Below are positions 1-10,655 of a DNA stretch of 64,000 nt, piece after piece. The stretch comes from Pseudomonas sivasensis (lineage in GTDB: Bacteria > Pseudomonadota > Gammaproteobacteria > Pseudomonadales > Pseudomonadaceae). The number at the start of each line of letters is the position of its first letter. Positions within the stretch are counted from its first letter, which is position 1. The notes beneath the pieces were generated by a model. It ran no database searches. It saw nothing but the letters and a program-made list of their open reading frames with translations, and was not told where the DNA came from. The stretch is from contig NZ_JAAOWU010000001.1 of assembly GCF_013778505.1 (NCBI RefSeq), forward strand, positions 496,001 through 560,000. Direction: 5' to 3'. The position numbers and the translations under genes were made by a program.

Positions 1-738
1 GCTGCCGACCGCATCTTCGGCCTCCGGCGCCGTCCAGCCCGCCACCAGCACCACACACTCGCCACGCTGTTGATTGCTGTCGCCCTCGACAAATGCACGC
101 AACTCCTCCAGCGGCAGCCCCTTGAGGGTTTCGAATGTTTTAGTCAGTTCTCGCGCCAACAATGCCAGGCGCTCGCCGCCAAACACCAATTCCATATCTT
201 GCAGACATTCAAGGATGCGGTGCGGCGCTTCGTAGAAGATCAAAGTACGCGGCTCTTCCTTTACCGCTTCAAGACGCGCACGACGCCCCACTGCTTTGGC
301 CGGCAAAAAACCTTCGAAAATAAACCGATCTGAAGGCAGCCCCGCAGCCGACAATGCAGCAATCAGCGCGCACGCACCCGGAACAGGCACTACATTGATA
401 CCAGCGGCCCGCGCTTGGCGAACCAAGTGGTAACCCGGATCAGAAATCAGCGGCGTTCCCGCGTCGGAGATCAGCGCCACATCGTCACCGGCCAGCAGGC
501 GCACGATAAAGCGGCTGCCTTCTTCGCGCTCGTTGTGCTCGTGACAGGCGGCTAATGGCGTGCTGATACCAAAATGCTGCATCAACCGCTGGGAGTGCCG
601 GGTGTCTTCCGCCGCGATCAATTTAACCTCGCGCAACACTTTCAGCGCCCGGGCACTGATGTCGTCCAGGTTGCCAATGGGCGTCGCCACGACAAAAAGC
701 GAGCCTGCAGTGGAATTCAAAGGACCTGGAGCAGTCAA
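1..738 (-). CDS. rsmI: 16S rRNA 2'-O-ribose C1402 methyltransferase RsmI, 3' end outside window
   Basis: RsmI (YraL family, tetrapyrrole-methylase fold) methylates the ribose of C1402 in 16S rRNA with SAM. The reverse-strand translation opens with the family N-terminal signature VVATPIGNLDD, then EDTRHS and the long methylase domain. The C-terminus lies beyond base 1, so about 246 codons are visible of the usual 280-300. I chose TTG at 738 because a GAGG lies 8 bases upstream; a GTG at 747 overlaps that ribosome site and is less likely. The gene is divergent from lpoA, the same layout as E. coli yraL/yraM. Function is confident, the start is not. Confidence 0.93.
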   Translation of the reverse strand, partial: MTAPGPLNSTAGSLFVVATPIGNLDDISARALKVLREVKLIAAEDTRHSQRLMQHFGISTPLAACHEHNEREEGSRFIVRLLAGDDVALISDAGTPLISDPGYHLVRQARAAGINVVPVPGACALIAALSAAGLPSDRFIFEGFLPAKAVGRRARLEAVKEEPRTLIFYEAPHRILECLQDMELVFGGERLALLARELTKTFETLKGLPLEELRAFVEGDSNQQRGECVVLVAGWTAPEAEDAVGS

Positions 739-958
739 AACGCACACCTCGATGGTTGGCAAAAGCCGCATTGTAGCGCGTAGATGCTTTGAAAATATGC
801 CATCACGGTCGATGCCGTTTCCGCCGCCGATTGCCTACAACAGCCCAATACCAACATTTGCACGACCTAAATCGACGGTTTCACACCAGTAACATCGCGC
901 CTGGGCCAGTGCTTGGGTACAATTCCACGCTAATTTGATCGGTATCAGGAACACTTAC

Positions 959-2769
959 ATGATCGCTTGCCTGCGGCTGCTCTCTGCCCTCTGCCTCGCT
1001 GCCTTACTGGCGGCTTGCGCCAGCTCGCCCTCGTCCAGCCTTGGCGAACTTCCACGGACCCCGGATGCCAGTATCGAGCAACTGCTCGAACAGGCAACAA
1101 CCGCCAAGACGCCAGAAAAGGCCGCATTGCTGCGCCTGAGTGCGGCAGACATGGCTTATAAACAAAACAACCCTGGCCGCTCGTCGCAAATTCTTGCCCA
1201 AGTGCCCCTGGACGCCCTCAAGCCGGCAGCACAAGTGTTCGCCAGCACCCTGGCCGCCGAGCTGGCCATGGCACGCAACCAGCCGAAGGCTGCGCTGACT
1301 GCCTTGAACCACGCTAGCCTGCAAAGTCTGAAGGACCTGCCGACTGAACAGCAGATTCGCACAGGTACCGTGCATGCTCGTGCTTATGAGGCTGATGGCC
1401 AAACCCTCAACGCTGCCCGCGAGCGTGTCGCCATGGCGCCACTGCTCACTGGCGATGCAGCCCAAAGCAATCACGAAGCCATCTGGACTTTGATTGCCGC
1501 ACTACCTGCCGAACAACTGCAAGCCAGTGGCAACCCGACCCTGGACGGCTGGATCACCTTGGCCCAAGCGGTCAAGGGTGCCGGCACGCTGGAGCAACAA
1601 CAAGCCGCTATCGACACCTGGCGCGCGCAGAACCCCGGCCACCCGGCTGCCGTGCAGTTGCCAACACCGCTGACCAAGCTCAAGGAACTCGCAAGCCAGC
1701 CCTTGAGCAAGATTGCCCTGCTACTGCCCCAAGAGGGCCCCCTGGCTTCCGTGGGCAAGGCACTGCGCGAAGGCTTCATGGCCGCTCACTACCAGGCTGA
1801 ACAAGCCGGGCAGAAGCCCCCGGTGATCGAGTTCTATGACAGCTCGCGCCTGACTTCCATCGACGACTTCTACGCCAAGGCCCAGGCTGCCGGCGTGCAA
1901 TTAGTCGTCGGCCCACTGGAGAAGCCGCTGGTCAAGCAGCTCAGTGCGCGCCCGCAACTGCCGATCACCACCCTGGCACTGAACTACAGCGAAACCGATC
2001 AAGGTCCAGCGCAATTGTTCCAGTTCGGCCTGGCCGCTGAAGACGAAGCTCGCGAAGTCTCGCGCCGTGCCCGTGCCGACGGCCTGCATCGCGCTGCCGC
2101 GATGGTGCCCCGTGGCGAATGGGGTGAGCGCGTCTACAAAGCGTTCCGCCAGGATTGGGAAGCCAACGGCGGCACCGTCATGGGGGTCGAGTATGTCGAC
2201 CAGCCGGTCGCCCTGGCCCAGCAGATTGCCGATCTGTTCCAACTGCGTAAAAGCGAAGGCCGCGCCAAGAGCCTGCAAAGCACCGTTGGTACTGACGTAG
2301 CGGCACAACCGTCGCGTCGCCAGGACATCGAATTCATCTTCCTGGCCGTCACTCCGCAACTGGCCCAGCAGATCAAGCCGACCCTGAACTTCCAGTACGC
2401 CGGTGATGTACCGGTCTACGCAACGTCCCACGTTTTCAGCGCCAGCGGTGACCGCAACCAGTACCTGGACATGACCAATGTGATGTTCTGCGAAACGCCT
2501 TGGCTGCTCAACACCACTGACCCGCTGCGCAACCAGGTTGCGGCGCAATGGCCACAAGCCAACGGCAGCCTGGGCCGCCTGTATGCAATGGGTGTGGACG
2601 CCTACCGCCTCGCGCCACGCCTTGGCCAGCTCAAGGCCCTGCCGGACACACGGGTTGACGGCCTTTCGGGCAACCTGGGTATCAGCGCCAACCAGCGCGT
2701 TGATCGCCAGATGCCATGGGCGAAGTTCGTCGGTGGCGAGATCCAACGCCTGCCGGACACCCCGCGCTG

Positions 2770-2770
<1 letters not shown>
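959..2770 (+). CDS. lpoA: LpoA/LppC-family outer-membrane lipoprotein activator of a penicillin-binding protein
   Basis: The protein has 603 residues. It starts with a lipoprotein signal peptide whose lipobox ends in LLAAC, followed by an N-terminal helical TPR-like half and a C-terminal periplasmic-binding-protein-like half (SKIALLLPQEGPLASVGKAL onward). LpoA proteins reach from the outer membrane through peptidoglycan to stimulate class A PBPs. The ATG at 959 has an AGGA 8 bases upstream; an in-frame TTG at 935 would add residues before the signal peptide and is rejected. It is first of a run with yraN, diaA/gmhA and dolP. Which PBP it activates in this organism cannot be read from sequence. 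Confidence 0.93.
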
Positions 2771-4405
<1,635 letters not shown>

Positions 4406-4421
4406 TGTAATCGACAGCCAC

Positions 4422-4461
4422 AAAAAAGGGCGCCGTGCATTGACTGCACGGCGCCCTTTTT
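4422..4461. terminator. Bidirectional intrinsic terminator
   Basis: A perfect 12-base-pair stem (4428-4439 with 4445-4456) and 5-base loop are flanked by A6 on the left and a T run on the right. It can therefore end both the lpoA-to-dolP transcript and the opposing OmpA-type lipoprotein transcript. The stem is entirely GC-rich apart from two pairs. Confidence 0.93.
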
Positions 4462-4473
4462 ATTAGCCGTTGT

Positions 4474-5247
4474 TTACTGGTACTGCGAGTACGGGTTGCC
4501 TTGGAACTGGTTGTTCTGTTGTGGCGCCTGTTGCTGGGTGCCCGGCTGGCCGTACTGCTGGCCAGGGATTGGGCCCAGGTTAACTTCCACGCGACGGTTC
4601 TGAGCGCGACCGTTGACGTCGGCGTTGCTGGCAATCGGGTTATCCGGACCGGCACCACGGGCACTCAGGTTTGCACCGTTGACGCCTTGGGAGGTCAAGT
4701 AGTTGGCCACGCTCTGCGCACGACGCTGGGACAGATCCATGTTCAGTTGGCGGCTACCGGTACTGTCGGTGTAGCCCACAATCTGGATGGTGTTTTGGTT
4801 GAACTGTTTGAGGGAGTTGGCCAGGTTGTTCAGCGGCTGATAGAAGCTGCTGGAGATCGCATCCGAGTTGGTCGCGAAGGTGATGTTGCCCGGCATGATC
4901 AGCTTGATCTGGTCACCCTGGCGCTGAACTTCAACTCCAGTGTTGGCCATGCTCTCGCGCAGTTTCTTTTCCTGTTGGTCGGCGTAGTAGCCATAACCCG
5001 CGGCACCAGCACCCGCCACCACCGCACCGATCAGCGCACCCTTGCCACGGTTGTTATGGTCAATGGCAGCACCGGCCAACGCACCGGCAAGAGCACCGAG
5101 ACCACCGTACTTGGCGGTTTTGCTCATACCGCTGGATTCATTATTCGCCTGTCCCTGGCTGCTGCCGTCATAAGGATTAGGTGAAGCGCAGCCGGACAAA
5201 AGGGCTACGGCGGTGGCGACTACAAGCAGACGACGCGGAGTGAACAT
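4474..5247 (-). CDS. OmpA-family lipoprotein with glycine-zipper segment (YiaD-like)
   Basis: A 257-residue lipoprotein. The signal peptide ends in lipobox LLSGC. A glycine-zipper stretch (alternating G and A around residues 47-85) and a C-terminal OmpA/MotB peptidoglycan-binding domain follow, with IVGYTDSTG, NMDLSQRRAQSV and GRAQNRRVEV. The last 35 residues are rich in Gln, Asn and Pro. The protein probably links the outer membrane to peptidoglycan. The start at 5247 has AGGAG 7 bases upstream; an earlier in-frame start at 5271 would bury the signal peptide. It converges on dolP across a shared terminator. Confidence 0.9.
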   Translation of the reverse strand: MFTPRRLLVVATAVALLSGCASPNPYDGSSQGQANNESSGMSKTAKYGGLGALAGALAGAAIDHNNRGKGALIGAVVAGAGAAGYGYYADQQEKKLRESMANTGVEVQRQGDQIKLIMPGNITFATNSDAISSSFYQPLNNLANSLKQFNQNTIQIVGYTDSTGSRQLNMDLSQRRAQSVANYLTSQGVNGANLSARGAGPDNPIASNADVNGRAQNRRVEVNLGPIPGQQYGQPGTQQQAPQQNNQFQGNPYSQYQ

Positions 5248-5482
5248 GAAGAGAGCTCCTACTTTTTGCATTCTGTGGTGCAGAGGACATTGGCAATGGA
5301 CCTTTGCCGAGTTTGGAACACGACAAATGGCAAAAATTCCGTGAACACTCGCGCAGCTGTAACGAAACGTTAGCCCGCATTACCGCTGTAGAAAACGTAG
5401 CAGACCCAGCCTGAACGCGACCTGCGTTTTTACTACAACAGATTACCCCTCATGAAACATGCATCAGCCCGCTTTCACCTCC

Positions 5483-6127
5483 TCAAGCCCGCACAAATGG
5501 ATTCTCGCGCATCTCATCGCCCAGTCGCGTGTCCGGTCCGTGGCCGGTGACCACCGTGGCACTCTCGTCCAGCGTATAAAGCCGCTGTTTGATCGAGCGC
5601 ACAATCGTGGCCTGGTCCCCACCCCACAGATCTGTACGCCCCACGCCACGACGGAAAAGCGTATCGCCGGCGATCAGCAGCTTGGCGTCGGCAAACCAGA
5701 AACTCATCGAGCCCGGCGTGTGACCCGGAGTATGCAAGGCAACGCCACAGCCGCAGGCTAACTCTTCATCATCTTCCAGCCAACGGTCTGGCGACGGCAC
5801 GGGGGTATAAGGCACGCGAAACATCTGGCACTGCATTTCCAGGTTGTCCCACAGAAACTGGTCTTCCTTATGCAGGTGCAAGGTGGCGCCAGTTTTCTCT
5901 TTCAACTGACCCGATGCCAGGAAGTGATCGAGGTGGGCGTGGGTATGGATGATGCTCACCACCTTGAGGCCCAGCGCGTCCAGGCGGGCCAGGATCAATT
6001 CATGGTTGCCGCCCGGGTCGACCACAATGGCTTTTTTAGTAATGGGATCGCCGATGATGGTGCAGTTGCACTGCAGGGGACCGACAGGGAAGGTTTCGCG
6101 TATGAGGGAAGGCTGTGCGGTTTCCAT
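5483..6127 (-). CDS. Metallo-beta-lactamase-fold hydrolase, glyoxalase II-like (YcbL type)
   Basis: The 214-residue enzyme carries the binuclear zinc motif THAHLDH (His63, His65, Asp67, His68), then HTPGHTPGS and GDTLF, and a late TGHGPDT. Together these are the full ligand set of the GloB/YcbL branch of the MBL superfamily, whose members cleave thioesters such as S-lactoylglutathione. The substrate here is inferred only. The chosen ATG gives METAQPSL; upstream in-frame codons have no conserved sequence. It stands alone between the OmpA lipoprotein and the LuxR regulator. Confidence 0.85.
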   Translation of the reverse strand: METAQPSLIRETFPVGPLQCNCTIIGDPITKKAIVVDPGGNHELILARLDALGLKVVSIIHTHAHLDHFLASGQLKEKTGATLHLHKEDQFLWDNLEMQCQMFRVPYTPVPSPDRWLEDDEELACGCGVALHTPGHTPGSMSFWFADAKLLIAGDTLFRRGVGRTDLWGGDQATIVRSIKQRLYTLDESATVVTGHGPDTRLGDEMRENPFVRA

Positions 6128-6200
6128 GAACGGGCCTCTGGTGCAAATTAACTGGGGGGTTGGGCAGTATCGCCAGGATAATTGCACTATTAAAACAGAC

Positions 6201-6243
6201 TGGGACCGCTTCGCGGCCCAACGCAAGCAAGCTCGCTCGCCAC
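6201..6243. repeat. Single REP-like element
   Basis: The sequence around CGCTTCGCGGCCC followed by GCAAGCAAGCTCGCTCGCCACA matches the common Pseudomonas REP theme. It lies in the 160-base gap upstream of the MBL-fold gene and downstream of the LuxR gene, both on the minus strand. Only one REP unit is present, so it cannot form the long REPIN hairpin seen elsewhere in the window. Confidence 0.6.
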
Positions 6244-6288
6244 AAGAAGCTTACTCACACAAAAACTCTCACCGCAAATGGTCAAGCG

Positions 6289-9018
6289 CTAACCAATCAA
6301 CCTCAACTCCTGTGCCCGCGCCACCGCCTGGGTGCGTCGCTCCACGCCGAGCTTGCTGTTGATATGGCTGGCGTGAGTCTTGACAGTGTGCAGGGAGATA
6401 AACAGTCGGTTGCTGATCTCCTGGTTGGAGCAACCTTGGGCGATGAGTTGCAGCACTGCCAGTTCCCGGGCGCTCAGACTTTCATGACTAGGTGACGCGT
6501 GCACTTCAGCAACGGTAGGCAGAAGTGCCAGAAGGCTCTGATTCAGCAAGCCATGGGGATCCTTGCTGAGTTGCTCGCGCATCCAGTCCGGGTGATTTTC
6601 CAGCAGCCTCTGGAAAGGTTGCAACGCCCCTCCGGCGCCAGCCTCAAGCGCTCGGGACAGTACCGGCCGCGCCTTGGCTTCCTGACCGCATTCCAGCAGC
6701 AACTGCGTCTGCTGGGCGAATGCCATCAGTGCAATCATCTGCCGCCCACAGCTATGAGCGTGTTGCGCCAGTTCGTCGAGCCGTTGCAAAGCAGCGTCGG
6801 GTTGATGACGAATGGCATCAAGCGCGGCTTGTTGCAGCCCGATATGTTGCGGCAAATGCGGGTGGAATTCCGGCGCAGCGGCAGCATGCTCGCCGTTGTA
6901 AGTCTGCCCCAGCCGCGTCAACCAGGCATCGGCCAGGTCGGTGCGGCCTTGGGCCAGCCACAGCTCGCATTTGATCAGGGTGATCATCGCCAGATAGTAG
7001 ATCGGCGGCACGTCCCAGATATGCATCAAGCGTTCGGCTTCGGCGAGTTCGGCGAAGGCTTTGGAAAAGTCATTGCGCCGCCCTTCGAAGCTGGCGATCA
7101 CGCAATGGCCGATCAGTACGCTGATGTCGCGACAGGCGCGCGCCTCGGCCAGACCCGCCCGCAGGTGAGCGATACCGGCGTCAGGTTGATTACGCATTAA
7201 CAGCAAATAGCCTTCGTACAACGACAGTCGCGCGCGCACCGCATACAGCCTCTGCGGCGCCAGACCGTGCAAACGTTGCAGGCCCTGACGCACTTCATCA
7301 AGGGCACGCAGGATTTCGCCGCGAGCCTGCAATACCCGCGCGCGGTCGTAATGGGCCAGGGCTTCGAACAAAGGGTTGCCGACGCGCTGCGCCAGTTCCA
7401 AGGATTCACGGTTCAGGCCACGGGCGCGCCACAAATCGCCATCGGCGATGGCCAAGTTGGACAGCGTCGACAGACACACCAGGCGCTGGCCGTAACGCCG
7501 TTGCGGCAGGCTTTCCAACGCCTCACTGCAATAGCGCTGAGTCAATTCACGATCACCTCGGCCCCGAGCGATAATCCCGCTCAGCGCCAGCCATTGGGCC
7601 AGCATTGAGCGCTGTGCAGTGGCCGAGGGCGCCGGCAGGAAGCGACTGAGGTACGCGGACAATTCCTCCGCCGCATCCAACTGGCAGGCCAACCCCAAGG
7701 CCCAGCTGTACAACACGATCAAGCGCGGTGTGCTGATCAGCAGGCTGTCGGGCAAGTCCATTTTCCAGCGCAGCAACATGCCGACATTCTGCTCGGCCAG
7801 CAGTTGCTCTTCGGACAGGTTCTGCACCAGGTTGGCCGCCACGTCGAGGTGCCCGGCGCGTAAAGCCTGCTCCACCGCCTCATCGATCAAACCCTGGGCG
7901 TTGAACCAACGACACGCGCGCAGGTGCAGGCTGGCGGCTGGCAATACATTGCTGCTCGCACGGCGGGTACGCAGCAGGTCGGAGAATAAATGATGATAAC
8001 GGTACCAGTGGCCCTGCTCGTCCAAGGGCACCAGGAACACTTGGTGCGCTTGCAGATAACGCAGGATTTCGGCGCTGTCATGAGCTTCGCGCACGGCGTC
8101 ACACAGTTCGCTGCAGAAACGGTCCTGGGGCGCAGTATCGAACAGGAACGCCTGCACTTCGGGTGGCAAGCAATCGATCACCTCCTCCAGCAGGTAGTCG
8201 CGGATCAACCCTTCTCCACCGTGCAGGCTTTGCGGCAATGCGTCTTCGTTGCCGGCTTCGGAAGCCGCCAGCAGCCAGAAACGCAAACCGGCTACCCAGC
8301 CTTCGCTGCGGCGGATCAGGTTGTCGAGGGCCTCACCACTCAGGGAACTGCTGTGGCGATCCAATAGCGCCTGGGATTCGGCATGGGTCAGGCGCAGGTC
8401 TTGCTCGTGCAACTCCAGCAAGTGCCGTGACAAGCGCAAGCGTGCCAGATGCCAGTCAGGGCGCTGGCGACTGGTGACCAATACCAGCAGGCCATCCGGC
8501 AAATGGTTGAGGAAAAACTGAAGACAACGGTCCAGCACCGGACCCTGGGCCAGATGATAGTCATCCAGCACCAGTAACAATGGCGCGCGCGTGGACAGGT
8601 GAACCGCGAGCTCATCAAGCAGGCCATCGAGCCATTCTTCAAAGGCAAAGGGCTGGTGACGCTGACGCATTTTCAGCAAGCCCAGGGATTGAGCGCCGAG
8701 TGCGGGGAAATAGTGTTGCAACCCCTCGAGCAGACGCTCAAGGAAGCGCCCCGGGTCGTTGTCCCGAGGGCTCAGCCCAAGCCACAGACTTTGCCAGTGG
8801 GCCGGCAGGCTCTGGCAGAACTCCACCGCCAACGAACTCTTACCGAACCCCGCCGGGGCGCTGACCAGCAGCAACCGTCCTTCGAGGCCAGCGCTCAGCC
8901 GTTCACACAGGCGGGGGCGCAGCACATAGCCGTCAGGCAGCGGAGGCCTGTAGAAGCGACCTTCCAGAGTCGGGATTACCGCACTGGCAGGCCCTTGGAT
9001 TCGGGACAGATCAGTCAT
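6289..9018 (-). CDS. MalT-like large ATP-binding LuxR-family transcriptional regulator
   Basis: About 909 residues with the LAL/MalT architecture. An N-terminal STAND-type NTPase has Walker A SAPAGFGKSS near residue 55 and Walker-B-like LLLVLDDYHLA. A long helical TPR-like sensor region follows, then a C-terminal LuxR helix-turn-helix (LSARELAVLQLIAQG, then HTVKTHASHINSKL). Such regulators activate promoters after binding an inducer and ATP. It is co-oriented with and follows the DUF1302, DUF1329 and acyl-CoA ligase genes, so those are the likely targets (inference). The start at 9018 is chosen by family fit; ATGs at 9051 and 9150 also exist and none has a good ribosome site. Confidence 0.88.
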   Translation of the reverse strand: MTDLSRIQGPASAVIPTLEGRFYRPPLPDGYVLRPRLCERLSAGLEGRLLLVSAPAGFGKSSLAVEFCQSLPAHWQSLWLGLSPRDNDPGRFLERLLEGLQHYFPALGAQSLGLLKMRQRHQPFAFEEWLDGLLDELAVHLSTRAPLLLVLDDYHLAQGPVLDRCLQFFLNHLPDGLLVLVTSRQRPDWHLARLRLSRHLLELHEQDLRLTHAESQALLDRHSSSLSGEALDNLIRRSEGWVAGLRFWLLAASEAGNEDALPQSLHGGEGLIRDYLLEEVIDCLPPEVQAFLFDTAPQDRFCSELCDAVREAHDSAEILRYLQAHQVFLVPLDEQGHWYRYHHLFSDLLRTRRASSNVLPAASLHLRACRWFNAQGLIDEAVEQALRAGHLDVAANLVQNLSEEQLLAEQNVGMLLRWKMDLPDSLLISTPRLIVLYSWALGLACQLDAAEELSAYLSRFLPAPSATAQRSMLAQWLALSGIIARGRGDRELTQRYCSEALESLPQRRYGQRLVCLSTLSNLAIADGDLWRARGLNRESLELAQRVGNPLFEALAHYDRARVLQARGEILRALDEVRQGLQRLHGLAPQRLYAVRARLSLYEGYLLLMRNQPDAGIAHLRAGLAEARACRDISVLIGHCVIASFEGRRNDFSKAFAELAEAERLMHIWDVPPIYYLAMITLIKCELWLAQGRTDLADAWLTRLGQTYNGEHAAAAPEFHPHLPQHIGLQQAALDAIRHQPDAALQRLDELAQHAHSCGRQMIALMAFAQQTQLLLECGQEAKARPVLSRALEAGAGGALQPFQRLLENHPDWMREQLSKDPHGLLNQSLLALLPTVAEVHASPSHESLSARELAVLQLIAQGCSNQEISNRLFISLHTVKTHASHINSKLGVERRTQAVARAQELRLIG

Positions 9019-9153
9019 CGCCGGGCTCTTGTAGAAGGCTGTTGTCGGCATTGCAGATGTCCGCAGACTAGCGGTAAAAGCAGCAGCTTTGTAGATCTTT
9101 GCAACATTTGCCTGAAAAAGAACTGAGACAAAAAATATCGCCACAAACAAAAA

Positions 9154-9242
9154 GTGGGAGGGGGCTTGCTCCCGATAGTGGCGGATCAGTCAATACACGT
9201 GCTGACTGTCACACCGCTATCGGGGGCAGGCCCCCTCCCACA
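9154..9242. repeat. REPIN (paired REP elements in inverted orientation)
   Basis: Two inverted arms, GTGGGAGGGGGCTTGCTCCC and its near complement ending in CCCTCCCAC, flank about 40 variable bases. The whole can fold into a long hairpin. It lies between the DUF1329 gene and the LuxR gene, both on the minus strand, and might affect readthrough. The inner pair of boxes CGATAG/CTATCG is also conserved. Confidence 0.9.
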
Positions 9243-9260
9243 TTGAGTTACTCGTGCCGC

Positions 9261-10625
9261 TTAGCGAACACCGTCCTGGCGCAGGGCCGCTGGGGTGAAG
9301 TCGCTGGTCGTGGCGGTGAAGCCGAAATCATAGGCCTGCTTCTCTTCGTTCTTCATGCCCAAAGCCAGGTAGCGGCCGGACTGCAGGTCGTAGAGGGTTT
9401 CCAGGGCATACCACGGCACCTGTTTGTCGTAGTAGTTCTCGGCATGGGCCTCGGCGACGCGCCACAGTTGGCCGCGACCGTCGTAGTGATCGATCACTGC
9501 CGCTTGCCAGGTGTCTTCGTCGATGAAGAAGTCACGCTTGGCATAGATGTGGCGCTGGCCTTCTTTCAAAGTGGCGACCACATGCCAGACACGGCGCAGC
9601 TCGTAGCGCGTCAGGTCCTGGTTGATGTGGCCGGCCTTGATGATATCGGCGTACTTGAGTTTCGGATCGTCGATCTTGTAGCTGTTGGAGGCGATGTAGA
9701 TTTCCTTCTTGCCTTCCAGTTTCCAGTCGTAGCGATCCGGCGCACCGTTGTACATGTCGAGGTTATCGGAGGTACGCAGGCCGTCGGCGGCGGTACCCGG
9801 CCCGTCATAGGACACTTGCGGCGCCCGGCGCACACGGCGCTGGCCTGCGTTGTAGACCCACGCCGAACGCGGCTCCTTCACTTGGTCCAGGGTTTCGTGC
9901 ACCAGCAGCACACCACCGGCCAGACGTGCCGGCGCGGTCACTTGCTGCTTGAAGTAGAACAGCACGTTGCCCGGGTTTTTCGGATCGAAGTCCTTCATCT
10001 TGTCGCGGAACACGAACTGGTCGCGGAAGTACACAAGGCTGTAGGAACCGTTGGTTTGCGGCGTGGCCTGGGTCACCAGGCGGGTCACGCTGCCACCGCG
10101 ATAACGGGTGATGTGGTTCCAGATAACTTCCACGCCGCTTTTCGGGATCGGGAACGGTACGGCGGTTTCAAAGTTTTCCAGGCCGTTGCCGCCCGACACC
10201 AGGTTGGTGGTGGTGGCGTTCTTCTTGATGGCGGCGAACACATCCGCCGGCACGGTAGCGCCGCGATGGGTCGGGTAGACCGGCATCTTGAAGGTTTCCG
10301 GGTAACGCTTGAACATCGCGTACTGCCCCGGCGCAAGCTTGTCTTTGTACTGCTCGACGTTCTGCGCGGTGATGGTGAATTGCGGTTGTTCACTGGCGTA
10401 TGGGTTGGCCAGGAAGCCTTTGGCATCCACAGCACCCGCGTTGGTAGGCAGTGGCGACCACTTAGGGATAGTGCCCGCCGCGTTACCGGCCATTTCAGCG
10501 CCCATCGGGGTCAGGCTCGTACCCAGCTTGGCGGCTTCATCCGCCGACACTGCCGCCATGACGTTGCTCGCCAGGATCGACAGTCCAAGCACACCGACGT
10601 GCAACAGACTTTTGGTTATTTTCAT
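9261..10625 (-). CDS. DUF1329 family periplasmic protein
   Basis: A 454-residue exported protein with a Sec signal peptide of about 24 residues ending NVMA. The body is characteristic of DUF1329: WSPLPTNAGAV, then YPTHRGATVP, a central VYNAGQRRVRRAP, DNLDMYNGAPDRYDW and RDFFIDEDTW. DUF1329 is structurally reminiscent of LolA/LolB-like lipid-binding folds (established for relatives, not shown here) and is nearly always encoded next to DUF1302. Here DUF1302 is 30 bases upstream on the same strand, so they are surely co-transcribed. Biochemical function is unknown; a role in moving a hydrophobic substrate or product is inference. Confidence 0.88.
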   Translation of the reverse strand: MKITKSLLHVGVLGLSILASNVMAAVSADEAAKLGTSLTPMGAEMAGNAAGTIPKWSPLPTNAGAVDAKGFLANPYASEQPQFTITAQNVEQYKDKLAPGQYAMFKRYPETFKMPVYPTHRGATVPADVFAAIKKNATTTNLVSGGNGLENFETAVPFPIPKSGVEVIWNHITRYRGGSVTRLVTQATPQTNGSYSLVYFRDQFVFRDKMKDFDPKNPGNVLFYFKQQVTAPARLAGGVLLVHETLDQVKEPRSAWVYNAGQRRVRRAPQVSYDGPGTAADGLRTSDNLDMYNGAPDRYDWKLEGKKEIYIASNSYKIDDPKLKYADIIKAGHINQDLTRYELRRVWHVVATLKEGQRHIYAKRDFFIDEDTWQAAVIDHYDGRGQLWRVAEAHAENYYDKQVPWYALETLYDLQSGRYLALGMKNEEKQAYDFGFTATTSDFTPAALRQDGVR

Positions 10626-10655
10626 GTTCTGGTTCTTCCTGAAAATACAGTGTGC